Positions 1-7,175 of a stretch of 64,000 nucleotides of DNA are shown in pieces. A program made the position numbers and the translations under genes. Every line of letters begins with the position of its first letter. The first letter of the stretch is position 1. This DNA is from CAZMGT01 sp964565895 (GTDB taxonomy: Bacteria; Armatimonadota; Zipacnadia; UBA1398; CAZMGT01). The stretch spans positions 1-64,000 of the forward strand of contig CAZMGT010000006.1 of the NCBI GenBank assembly GCA_964565895.1. Direction: 5' to 3'. The notes under the pieces are model-generated. The model made no database searches. It worked only from the letters and a program-made list of their open reading frames with translations, and had not been told where the DNA came from.

Positions 1-184
1 CGTTAAAAATAACGCGCAGCCGCTCCGTCTGCTCAAGCTCCTGGAGCAACTCGCGCGTGCCGTCGGTGGAATAGTTGTCGATAACGATAATTTCTTTGTC
101 CAGGGGCAACTGGCGCACGCGCTCGAGCACACAAAGCACGGTATCCTTTTCGTTGTAAACCGGGATGATAATGGAGATTTTCAC
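1..184 (-). CDS. glycosyltransferase family 2, N-terminal part (cut by window edge)
   Basis: The first 61 codons of a GT-A fold glycosyltransferase run off the left edge. The visible N-terminus begins with a GTG codon and contains SIIIPVYNE, then IIVIDNYSTDGT, the nucleotide-sugar binding strand-loop of GT2 enzymes. The DNYSTDGT form is the one seen in dolichyl/undecaprenyl-phosphate mannose or glucose synthases, but the acceptor cannot be told from this fragment. A GGGAG stretch lies just upstream of the GTG. It starts 21 bp after the stop of the RfbF-like nucleotidyltransferase on the same strand, so the two are probably co-transcribed and serve surface glycan synthesis. Confidence 0.85.
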   Translation of the reverse strand, partial: MKISIIIPVYNEKDTVLCVLERVRQLPLDKEIIVIDNYSTDGTRELLQELEQTERLRVIFN

Positions 185-205
185 CGGCGCTCCCGACGTC
201 CCGCC

Positions 206-985
206 CTACTCCCAGACCTTCCACGGGGCCGCGTTGCGCTCCCACAGAGCGTTGAGAAGTTGAGTTTCCTTATAGGTGTCCATGCATTGCCAAAAGCCCT
301 CGTGGCGAAACGCTCCGAGCTCGCCCATGCGCGCCAGACGTACAAGCGTGTCGCGCTCCAGCTCGTCGTCCTCGCCGAAGTGCTCCAGGGCCGCCGTTTG
401 AAACGCGAAAAACCCGCCGTTGATCCAATACCACAGCCGCGGCTTCTCCTCGAACTTGGTAACCGCGTCGCCGTCGCCCAGCTCAACTACGCCAAACGGC
501 GAGGGCGGATGCACCACGGTAACCGTCGCCAGCTTTCCCAGGGCGCGATGGTGGCGGAGAAGAGCGTTAGGGTCGCCGTCCCACAGGCCGTCGCAATAGG
601 AGGCGAGAAACTCCTCGCCGTCAAGATACTGGGCCACGCGCTTAATCCGGCCCCCGCTGTTGGTGTTTTGGCCGGTGTCTGCGAAGATAATGTCGAAATC
701 CACGTTATGCCCCGAGCCAAGCAGGGTTACGCTTCCCCCGCCCGGGCTGGCCTTTAGCCGAAAGTCGCTGTCGCGCCACGGCTCGCGCGCGACGAAGTAC
801 TCTTTTATCGCCTCGCCATATGGCCCGAGGCATAGGACAAACTCGCAAAACCCATGGTGCGCATAGTGGCGCATGATATGCCAGAGAATGGGCCGGCCGC
901 CGATCTCGATAAGCGCTTTGGGGAGCGAAGGGTCGCGGCCGGTGAGCCGCAGCCCCAGCCCGCCGCACAAAATAACGACTTTCAC
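206..985 (-). CDS. rfbF: glucose-1-phosphate cytidylyltransferase-like sugar nucleotidyltransferase
   Basis: This 259-residue protein has the length and features of RfbF, which makes CDP-glucose from CTP and glucose-1-phosphate, the entry to CDP-3,6-dideoxyhexoses. The N-terminus reads VVILCGGLGLRL, the nucleotide-binding loop, followed by LPKALIEIGGRPILWHIM, very typical of RfbF. Further on, VTKFEEKP and INGGFFAFQ are conserved sugar-binding segments. The GTG start is preceded by GGAGGAG at good spacing. The signature loop has a small insertion (TGRD) relative to the common GTRL form. No other CDP-sugar genes are visible because the window ends just beyond the next gene, so cytidylyl specificity is inferred from the family resemblance. 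Confidence 0.85.
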   Translation of the reverse strand: MKVVILCGGLGLRLTGRDPSLPKALIEIGGRPILWHIMRHYAHHGFCEFVLCLGPYGEAIKEYFVAREPWRDSDFRLKASPGGGSVTLLGSGHNVDFDIIFADTGQNTNSGGRIKRVAQYLDGEEFLASYCDGLWDGDPNALLRHHRALGKLATVTVVHPPSPFGVVELGDGDAVTKFEEKPRLWYWINGGFFAFQTAALEHFGEDDELERDTLVRLARMGELGAFRHEGFWQCMDTYKETQLLNALWERNAAPWKVWE

Positions 986-1024
986 GGCACTCCTCCGCTT
1001 GCCGAGGTGCTTTGGCGCGCTCCT

Positions 1025-1053
1025 ATTCTATTAGCCGCGCTAAGCGCCGTCCA
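1025..1053 (-). promoter_or_regulatory. candidate sigma-70-type promoter for the rfbF-like gene
   Basis: On the minus strand, TGGACG and TAGAAT are separated by 17 bp, about 40 bp upstream of the GTG start at 985. The -10 box matches the consensus at five of six positions, the -35 box at four of six. The site lies downstream of the small membrane protein gene, so the nucleotidyltransferase unit can be transcribed on its own. Confidence 0.45.
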
Positions 1054-1078
1054 TGGGCCCGCGCCGGCCTTGCCCTAG

Positions 1079-1357
1079 CTATAGCCCGCACACTGTTGCG
1101 CGCAGGAAAAGCAGGCCGGCGAGCACGCTTAGGGCAAGGCCTGCAGCGGCCCAGGCCTTCCGCTTGTCCTTGACCGCCCCCACGAGCGACACGCAAAACC
1201 CCGCGGGCGGCCCAAACACCAGCGCCAGCCCTAACAGGGCTGTAACAGGCGACCCTCACACCGGAGGCGCGCACTGGAAAACCAAAATCGCAAGCCAGGG
1301 AACAACGCTCAGCGCAAAACCCGCCCTGCCCCACGCGTTGCCCTTTGTCTCGGTCAT
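1079..1357 (-). pseudogene. small two-helix membrane protein gene with an in-frame TGA at codon 34
   Basis: From ATG at 1357 the frame gives MTETKGNAWGRAGFALSV and a first hydrophobic helix (VVPWLAILVF), then QCAPPV and a TGA at 1256-1258. Reading past the TGA, the same frame continues without a stop for 58 codons: a second hydrophobic stretch ending FGPPAGFCVSLVG, a basic loop AVKDKRKAW, and a third hydrophobic stretch ending LLFLRATVCGL, then TAG. The continuity of membrane-protein character across the TGA shows one reading frame of 92 codons interrupted once. Upstream is a good promoter (1380-1408). The simplest reading is a recent nonsense mutation or a sequence error. A hairpin with 6-bp stem CAGCCC/GGGCTG and loop TGTTA begins 13 nt after the TGA, so selenocysteine insertion or readthrough is possible but unproven. 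The family is not recognised beyond small membrane proteins of the DUF4190-like style. Confidence 0.6.
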
Positions 1358-1379
1358 TCTTTTCCGTCCCCTCGCCCCC

Positions 1380-1408
1380 ATTGTAGCCCCAGGCGCGACA
1401 ATTACCAA
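1380..1408 (-). promoter_or_regulatory. candidate promoter for the small membrane protein gene
   Basis: TTGGTA and TACAAT on the minus strand are spaced by 17 bp, and the -10 box ends about 22 bp before the ATG at 1357. It implies a very short leader and suggests that the TGA-interrupted gene is still transcribed. Confidence 0.5.
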
Positions 1409-1476
1409 GGGCAGCGCCGCGCCAAGCGCGAACTGCTCCGGCGCGTATTCTCCCGCTCGGGAAGGGAGTGGGGCAG

Positions 1477-2790
1477 ATGCTGATGTACGATTCGCAAGCA
1501 GCGCAACAAGCGGCTGCCGCGCACTCGGACAAGCACGTCCAGGCCGCTTATGACCTCGCCCGCGAGCAATATGCCGCGTTTGGCGTAAACACCGATGAGG
1601 CGATTCGCGCGGCGCTTGAGGTCCCCATCTCCGTCCACTGCTGGCAGGCGGACGACGTGCGCGGGCTGGAGGTGCACGAGGAGCCGCTGGATACGGGCGG
1701 CCTGCAGGCCACGGGCAACTACCCCGGCGCCGCGCGCACCGGCGACGAGATCCGCCAGGACTTCGACAAGGCGGCCTCGCTAATCCCCGGCGCGCTGAGG
1801 TTTAACATTCACGCCATGTATGCGGAGACGGGCGGCCAGCGCGTAGAGCGCGACGCGCTTCAGCCGGAGCACTTTGCCCGGTGGGTCGAGTGGTGCAAGA
1901 GCCGCGGCTGGGGGCTGGACTTTAACCCCACATGTTTCGCGCACCCCATGGTAAAAAACGGGCTAACCCTGTCCAGCGAGGACCCCGCCGTGCGCCAATT
2001 TTGGATCGACCACTGCCGCGCCTGCCGGCGCATCGCCCAGGCCATTGCCGAGCAGCTCGGCGAGTGCGTGAACAACATTTGGATCCCCGACGGCCGCAAG
2101 GACAGCACAGCCGACCGCTGGGGCCCGCGGGAAAGGCTCCTTTCTGCGCTGGATGAGATCCTCGAGGAACCCCTGCCCGGCGTCATCGATTCTGTGGAGA
2201 GCAAGCTGTTTGGCATTGGCGTAGAGGACTATACCGCCGGCTCGCACGAGTTTTACCTCTGCTATGCCGCGACGCGCAACGTTGCCCTGTGCTTCGACAT
2301 GGGCCACTTTCACCCCACCGAGAGCGTCGCCGACAAGCTCTCCGCGGCGCTGCAGTTTCTCGAGCGCGTGCTCATCCACGCAAGCCGGGGCATCCGCTGG
2401 GACAGCGACCACGTGGTCCGCTTTACCGACGAGCTAAAGGCCGTGTGCGACGAGGCCGTGCGCTATGGCCAGCTCGGGCGCGTGCTTTGGGCACTGGACT
2501 ACTTCGACGCGAGCATCAACCGCGTTGCCGCTTGGGTAATCGGCGCGCGCGCCCTGCGCAAGGCGCTTTTGGCGGCGCTGCTCGAGCCCTGGGAGTTGCT
2601 CCGCGAGCTGGAGTATGAGGACCAAGGGGCGGCGAAGCTCGCCCTGCTCGAGCGCCGGGGCGAGCTGCCCTTCGGCGCCGTGTGGGACTATGCTTGCCTG
2701 AAGGCCGGTGTCCCCGTGGGGGCGAGCTGGCTCGCCGACGTCGCCGCTTATGAGCGCGAGGTGCTCAGCAAGCGCGAAGGGGCGGGCTAA
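1477..2790 (+). CDS. rhaA: L-rhamnose isomerase
   Basis: This 437-residue protein matches RhaA, which converts L-rhamnose to L-rhamnulose with divalent metal ions, the first step of rhamnose catabolism in the cytoplasm. Diagnostic segments are ISVHCWQADDVRGLE near the N-terminus, DGRKD, ESKLFGIGVEDY, CFDMGHFHPTE and IRWDSDHVV, which carry the metal and substrate residues. E. coli RhaA is 419 residues, so the length fits. The ATG at 1477 is chosen because AAGGGAG (1462-1468) lies at proper distance; the upstream GTG at 1468 overlaps that site. The gene is tail-to-tail with an iron-dependent alcohol dehydrogenase, overlapping it by three bases. No rhamnulokinase or aldolase is nearby, so the remaining pathway must lie elsewhere. 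It probably handles rhamnose released by the GH106-like enzyme at 24.6-27.7 kb. Confidence 0.95.
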   Translation: MLMYDSQAAQQAAAAHSDKHVQAAYDLAREQYAAFGVNTDEAIRAALEVPISVHCWQADDVRGLEVHEEPLDTGGLQATGNYPGAARTGDEIRQDFDKAASLIPGALRFNIHAMYAETGGQRVERDALQPEHFARWVEWCKSRGWGLDFNPTCFAHPMVKNGLTLSSEDPAVRQFWIDHCRACRRIAQAIAEQLGECVNNIWIPDGRKDSTADRWGPRERLLSALDEILEEPLPGVIDSVESKLFGIGVEDYTAGSHEFYLCYAATRNVALCFDMGHFHPTESVADKLSAALQFLERVLIHASRGIRWDSDHVVRFTDELKAVCDEAVRYGQLGRVLWALDYFDASINRVAAWVIGARALRKALLAALLEPWELLRELEYEDQGAAKLALLERRGELPFGAVWDYACLKAGVPVGASWLADVAAYEREVLSKREGAG

Positions 2791-3956
2791 AGCGCCGCGC
2801 GAAACACCTCGGCCACCTGCTCCTCGCTCAGCTTCTTGCAATAGCGCTCGCGCAGGCGCGCCATGTTAACGCTCTGCGCCATTTGGGAGATGTGCTCCTC
2901 GCGTGCCCCGAGGTCGCGCAGGGTAAGCCTCATCCCCACGCGCTCCATCCACTCCACCATCGCGGGCAGGGCGCGCTGCGCCGCCTGCTCCACGCTGAGC
3001 CCGGCGGTGTCCGCGCCGAGGAGATGGGCGAACCAGGCCGCCTTGTGCGGCCGCTCCTCGATGAGATGCCCGAGGACCACGGGCATCATTGCGGCAAGGC
3101 TTTCCCCGTGAATCGACCCCAGCGTCGCCGCGACGGCGAGGGCAAAGATGTGCAGCCCCGCCTCGCCCAGCGAGGCGCACACGCAAAGCGCCGCCTCCGC
3201 CGCGGTCCAGAGCAGCGCCGCGCGGGCGCCGACGTTTTGCGGCTCGCTAAGCAGCCGCGGGAGGGTGTCTACCACGGTCCCGATGCAATGCGCGGCCATG
3301 CAGTCTACCCACGGGTGGGCGGGCTCGGCGAAAAAGCGCTCGAAGGCATGTGTGAGAGCGTCAAACGCCGTGGCTCGCGTTTGGCGCTCGGGGAGGGTAA
3401 GCGTGAGCTCGGGGTCGAGCAGGGCAACCTTGGGGATCATCATCGCGCAGCGCAGGGGCCCCTTCTGGCGCGTCTCGGCATTGGAAAGCACGGCGATACC
3501 GTTAACCTCCGAACCCGTCCCGTGAGTGGTGGGCACGGCGACCACGGGCAGGGGGGCGTTCTTCGGCTCGCGGCGCGGCCCGCGAAACTCAATGGTATAC
3601 TCCCACGCCGGCCCGTCGTTAGTGGCCAGAACGCTCGCCGCCTTGGCCGTGTCCATGGCGCTTCCCCCGCCCAAGGCGACGAGCACGTCGCACCCGCGCA
3701 GACGCAGCTCCTCGGCCAGCTCGTCCACCGTTTGCGCCAGCGGATCCGGTGTGCAGCGGTCGAACACGGAAAGCTCAAGCCCGGCGCTTCGCAACGTGTC
3801 CGCGGCGCGCCCCACGTGCGGAATGTCGGCCATGGTAACGAGCATGGCGTGGCCGCCGAACGCCGCGGCGAGCTCGCCCAGCCGGGCCAGCTCGCCCGGG
3901 CCAAAGATTATCCGGGGGCAAGCGAGCCACTCAAAGCGCGTTTGCCAGTCGGTCAT
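2787..3956 (-). CDS. iron-containing alcohol dehydrogenase (group III)
   Basis: The 389-residue protein is a group III Fe-ADH, the family of FucO lactaldehyde reductase, BDH and glycerol dehydrogenase. After an N-terminal nucleotide-binding domain with ALGGGSAMDTAK (about residues 95-105) comes VPTTHGTGSEVNG and the metal-binding half with DALTHAFE and IHGES. The usual downstream motif HGLANAxLLP is altered to HGESLAAMMP, so the enzyme is a divergent subgroup. The ATG at 3956 has AGCGGAGGAG upstream; a longer frame extends upstream but lacks a site. Lying next to rhamnose isomerase, it could reduce L-lactaldehyde formed from rhamnulose-1-phosphate, but the two genes are convergent rather than in one operon, so this is inference. 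Confidence 0.85.
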   Translation of the reverse strand: MTDWQTRFEWLACPRIIFGPGELARLGELAAAFGGHAMLVTMADIPHVGRAADTLRSAGLELSVFDRCTPDPLAQTVDELAEELRLRGCDVLVALGGGSAMDTAKAASVLATNDGPAWEYTIEFRGPRREPKNAPLPVVAVPTTHGTGSEVNGIAVLSNAETRQKGPLRCAMMIPKVALLDPELTLTLPERQTRATAFDALTHAFERFFAEPAHPWVDCMAAHCIGTVVDTLPRLLSEPQNVGARAALLWTAAEAALCVCASLGEAGLHIFALAVAATLGSIHGESLAAMMPVVLGHLIEERPHKAAWFAHLLGADTAGLSVEQAAQRALPAMVEWMERVGMRLTLRDLGAREEHISQMAQSVNMARLRERYCKKLSEEQVAEVFRAAL

Positions 3957-4045
3957 TGCTTCTCCTCCGTTTCTCGGCGAGCGGCGCGAGCGCCGACGAG
4001 CAGTAGCGCGCGAGTTGGAAATTGGAAAATCTTTTCCCAAAATAA

Positions 4046-4086
4046 TGGCGCAAATAGCCAAACATAGTGCATACTATATTGCGCCA
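4046..4086. promoter_or_regulatory. 41-bp interrupted palindrome, probable operator between divergent ADH and nfu genes
   Basis: The left arm TGGCGCAAATAG (4046-4057) is repeated inverted as CTATATTGCGCCA (4074-4086), with a single-base insertion, around a 16-bp centre. The eight outer bases TGGCGCAA/TTGCGCCA are perfect. It lies 32 bp before the nfu start and 90 bp before the alcohol dehydrogenase start, in the AT-richest part of the gap. No poly-T follows, so it is not a terminator. A dimeric regulator site or an RNA hairpin in the leader are the main options. Confidence 0.5.
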
Positions 4087-4118
4087 ACAGTTATAGCACA
4101 GACGCGAGGAGGAAAATA

Positions 4119-4343
4119 ATGCGCGAACGCGTGGAGGAAGTACTCAACGAGGTGCGCCCCGCGCTGCAGATGGACGGCGGCGACGTCGAGCTTGTCGACG
4201 TTACCGAGGACAACATCGTTAAGCTGCGCCTCACCGGGCACTGTGCCGGCTGCCCCATGGCCCAAATGACCCTGCGCATGCACATCGAGCGCATCCTGCG
4301 CACGCGCATTCCGGAGATCGCCGGCGTAGAGCAGGTCCCCTAG
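4119..4343 (+). CDS. NifU C-terminal domain (Nfu-type) iron-sulfur carrier protein
   Basis: A 74-residue stand-alone Nfu domain that binds a [4Fe-4S] cluster at a dimer interface and passes it to apo-proteins. The family marks are VRPALQMDGGDVELVDV at residues 12-28 and the cluster ligands C42 and C45 in HCAGCPMAQMTL. AGGAGG lies 7 bp before the ATG. It stands alone between a divergent alcohol dehydrogenase and a small membrane protein; no suf or isc genes are near. Recipient proteins in the window could include the radical SAM enzyme, but nothing links them directly. Confidence 0.93.
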   Translation: MRERVEEVLNEVRPALQMDGGDVELVDVTEDNIVKLRLTGHCAGCPMAQMTLRMHIERILRTRIPEIAGVEQVP

Positions 4344-4621
4344 GCCGCAGCACAGCTCTCTCACCGCGCAGCCCGCCTCGCAGCGCTTGCCACAGCGCGA
4401 CTTTCCTGCTGCGATGCTAACCGCCGGCCATGCCGCCACACTCCTGTTCCTAGGCGCGCTACGCGGAAGTTGCACTGAGGCGACTGCTGGGTTTTAGCGA
4501 ATAGCAAAGCGCGAGGAGCGCCCCCGTGGGCGTGCTCGCCAGCGCGACGGCATTATCGCGCGGTTATTCCCTCCCGCGGCAGGGCGTATGGCGCGCACTA
4601 ATTTAAGGGAGGGTGGTTGCC

Positions 4622-4882
4622 GTGGCTGTGTTGTGGCAGGTAGCTCTGGCGCTGGCCGCGCTAACGCTGCTTTTGGGGCTGATTGCTCGGTTTATCGTCC
4701 CCGGCTTCGGCCAAGCGTTCATCGCCCCCTCGACCTACGTCGACCTCACCCAAATGTTCCTCCTCTGGACCATCGCGCTCATCCTCGTTCAGTTCGCGCG
4801 CAAACCGCAGGGCGAAGCGGAGGAGGAGCAGCCCAAGCCCACCGCCGCACAAGCGCCCCAGCAGACGCCGCCAGCGCAATAG
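4622..4882 (+). CDS. small membrane protein of unknown function
   Basis: An 86-residue protein with two hydrophobic helices (about residues 2-23 and 40-57) joined by a loop containing GFGQAFIAPSTYVDL, and a hydrophilic tail rich in Glu, Pro and Gln (EEEQPKPTAAQ). It is probably an inner-membrane protein. The GTG at 4622 is chosen because AAGGGAGG (4605-4612) is at the right distance; an in-frame GTG at 4613 overlaps that site. The family is not recognised. The 278 bp before it (4344-4621) hold no gene I can support. Confidence 0.6.
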   Translation: MAVLWQVALALAALTLLLGLIARFIVPGFGQAFIAPSTYVDLTQMFLLWTIALILVQFARKPQGEAEEEQPKPTAAQAPQQTPPAQ

Positions 4883-5048
4883 CTAAGCGGGAGGAGAAAA
4901 CGCGCCTCCCCGGCTAACGGACGAGCCCAAGCGCAGCGCGCCGCAGCGCAACGGCCGCTGCAAGGCGCGGGGCGCGCTTCTTCACCGCGCCAAGGGACTG
5001 GGCGGCAAAACAGCGAAACACCTAAGCGGAGAGGAGTGAGACGCTGCC

Positions 5049-5669
5049 ATGTTAGGCCGACTCGCTGCTGCGCTTGTGTTCGCTCTTGCCTTGTCCCTGC
5101 TTTTGCCCCCAGCCTTGGCCCAGGGCAAGCCCGCAGACGAGGGCTGGATCGCGCTGTTCAACGGCAAGGACCTTCAGGGCTGGCGAGCCGTGGGCGGGGC
5201 GAAGTGGACGGTGGAAAACGGGATTCTCATCGGCCAGCAGGACAACGGCAAGCCGGGCGACCTGTATACCGAGCGCACGTTTCGCGACTTCGAGCTGCGC
5301 TGCACGTTTAAAATGGTCTGGCCGGGCAACAGCGGAATCTGGTTCCGCAGCAAGCCCGAGCAGGGCCAGCTCGGCTATCAAATGGACGTTTTGGACAAAA
5401 AAGAGTACGGCTGCACCGTGGGCTCCGTCTGGTCGCGCGGCTTCCTTGCTAAAAACACCGATGAGTCGATCGTCAACCTCGACGGCTGGAACGACGTGAC
5501 GATTACCTGCCGCGGAAACCACATCGTCGTCGTGCTCAACGGGCACAAAGTGGCCGACATTACCAACGACCGCTATGCCGAGGGGCGGATCGGCCTGCAG
5601 GTCCATGCCGGCGACAAGTATAAGAACATGAAGATTATGGTTAAGGAGATGAAGATCCGCCCGCTGTAG
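5049..5669 (+). CDS. secreted DUF1080 (3-keto-disaccharide hydrolase-like) protein
   Basis: The 206-residue protein has a signal peptide (LALSLLLPPALAQ, cleavage near residue 25) and one DUF1080 concanavalin-like domain. Typical segments are GWIALFNGKDLQGW, WTVENGILIG, DFELRCTFKMV, NSGIWFRS and DGWNDVTITCRGNHIVVVLNG. DUF1080 proteins are abundant in Planctomycetota, Verrucomicrobiota and Armatimonadota; some hydrolyse 3-keto-glycosides made by Gfo/Idh-type oxidation. AAGCGGAGAGGAGTG before the ATG is a good ribosome site. No sugar oxidoreductase is adjacent, so the substrate is unknown. Confidence 0.88.
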   Translation: MLGRLAAALVFALALSLLLPPALAQGKPADEGWIALFNGKDLQGWRAVGGAKWTVENGILIGQQDNGKPGDLYTERTFRDFELRCTFKMVWPGNSGIWFRSKPEQGQLGYQMDVLDKKEYGCTVGSVWSRGFLAKNTDESIVNLDGWNDVTITCRGNHIVVVLNGHKVADITNDRYAEGRIGLQVHAGDKYKNMKIMVKEMKIRPL

Positions 5670-5684
5670 CTATGGAGGCGCCGT

Positions 5685-7103
5685 CTACTGTCCGGCGCTG
5701 CGTGCGACAACGGCTAGCGAGTCCTCAAACGGCGGGAGATTTACGACAAGCTCTGCGCCGTCCCGCGCTAGGGAGGCGGCGGCCGCGAGCGCGCCGCTAT
5801 CGGCGTCGTACATTTGCACAACCCAGCGCTTTGCTTTTCCCAGCGGGCAAATGCTCACTCTTTGCCCGACTAAGTGGCGAACCGGCCAGCGCGGAGCGGC
5901 GCACCGAACATCCCTTACCCAAGCCAAAATCGTCCGCTCGTTGCCTACCGCGGCTCCGGCGATCTCCGCTGTCCCGCGGAGGGGCAACGGGCGAAACCCG
6001 GCGAAATCGATCGTCGCGGCAAGCCGCGCCGCGCTGCGCGCAGCAAAGCTATATCTGCTGCGCAAATCTAACCCGAAAAAGCGATCGTAGCCGTCCTCCC
6101 ACCACAGCATTCGGCCGTTTGCCGCCCCGGAAACAAGCGAGGCCCAAATCGCGTGCTTTATCCCAACACGCGCCCTGCTCGAGGCGACAAGGGCGCCAGT
6201 CGGCCCACTTGCCTCAAGCCCGCACTCGCCGATGAGCACCGGCTTGCCATAGCGCGCAAGCCTCTGCCGAACAGCTTGGATGATCAGCTCAGCGAGCTCT
6301 CCGCGAGCCGCCGCGCCGCTTGCGTATGGGTGCACTTGGACGAGGTCCACCGCCTCGCTAGAAAACACTGCGGGCCAATCGCGAACCCCAGCGAGCGACG
6401 CGGTAATCGGCCGCCGGGCGGGGTCGGCGTTCCGCACGACCTGGGCCGCTTGTTCGACGAATTCCGCGGCAAGCTCCTCGTTTGACCCCGACACGAGGTC
6501 GAGCTCGGAGAAAATCTCCCAGGCGAGGATATTGCTCCGCCCGCTCCACCGAGCGACGAGGCGCCCCAGCCACGAAAGCCACATCCTGCGGCAGGGGGTG
6601 TCGCGGAGAAGGTCCGCGGGCTGCTCCGCGGGGCCGCCGTTGCGCTGGTTATAGGGGTTGTCCTTCCACCGCTGCCAGGGCTCGCCCCGGCTCCCGTCGT
6701 TCCAGTCGGCCCAAACGCCAAACACGGGGAGGATGTAAATTCCCCGCTCGCCCGCCGCCTGGAAGACCTTCTCCCAGCGCTTGGCCCAGCGCTCATCTAC
6801 CGCGCCCGCCGGCCCCTGGGGAACGATGCCCACCGTTAGCTGCACGCGGGCGAGCTTCTCCCCGTCCTGCTCAGCCCAGGCAAAAAGCTCCTCAAAGTGC
6901 TCCTGCCGCCACCCTGCCGCGTTGCGCCCGAAGAGAAAGACGTGCCTTTTGCCGGCTGAAAAATAAAACTCTCCCCGCAGCAAGCGCAGGCGTTCCGTTT
7001 CGCCTTGCGCCGCCCATGGCCCGCGCACCGCGCACAGCGCGCCTATGGCAAACGCCACAGCTAACAGCCCCACGCCTCCCGCACGCCGCATCGGTCGGGG
7101 CAC
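5685..7103 (-). CDS. secreted GH5-like (clan GH-A) glycoside hydrolase family protein
   Basis: This 472-residue protein begins with an N-terminal signal anchor and contains a TIM-barrel domain of the cellulase/mannanase type. AWEIFSELD places the probable acid/base Glu at about residue 200, and PVLIGECGLE places the nucleophile Glu at about residue 293. In clan GH-A the acid Glu normally follows Asn (NE); here it follows Ser. The C-terminal 110 residues form a beta-rich domain of the kind often added to these barrels. The start is a GTG at 7103 with GGGAGGAGG six bases upstream; a longer frame has no site. It lies 72 bp downstream of the radical SAM gene, so they may share a transcript. The substrate is unknown. 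Confidence 0.75.
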   Translation of the reverse strand: MPRPMRRAGGVGLLAVAFAIGALCAVRGPWAAQGETERLRLLRGEFYFSAGKRHVFLFGRNAAGWRQEHFEELFAWAEQDGEKLARVQLTVGIVPQGPAGAVDERWAKRWEKVFQAAGERGIYILPVFGVWADWNDGSRGEPWQRWKDNPYNQRNGGPAEQPADLLRDTPCRRMWLSWLGRLVARWSGRSNILAWEIFSELDLVSGSNEELAAEFVEQAAQVVRNADPARRPITASLAGVRDWPAVFSSEAVDLVQVHPYASGAAARGELAELIIQAVRQRLARYGKPVLIGECGLEASGPTGALVASSRARVGIKHAIWASLVSGAANGRMLWWEDGYDRFFGLDLRSRYSFAARSAARLAATIDFAGFRPLPLRGTAEIAGAAVGNERTILAWVRDVRCAAPRWPVRHLVGQRVSICPLGKAKRWVVQMYDADSGALAAAASLARDGAELVVNLPPFEDSLAVVARSAGQ

Positions 7104-7175
7104 GACATTCCTCCTCCCGCTAGCCTCGCGTCGCGATCTGTTCCGCCGGCCCGCGTTCGCCAAACGGGGCAGGAG

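Noticed and set aside
2883..4067. 394-codon open frame on the plus strand opposite the alcohol dehydrogenase
   Set aside because: It is antisense to a well-recognised gene, has no domain-like pattern and no ribosome site; long antisense frames are common at this GC content.
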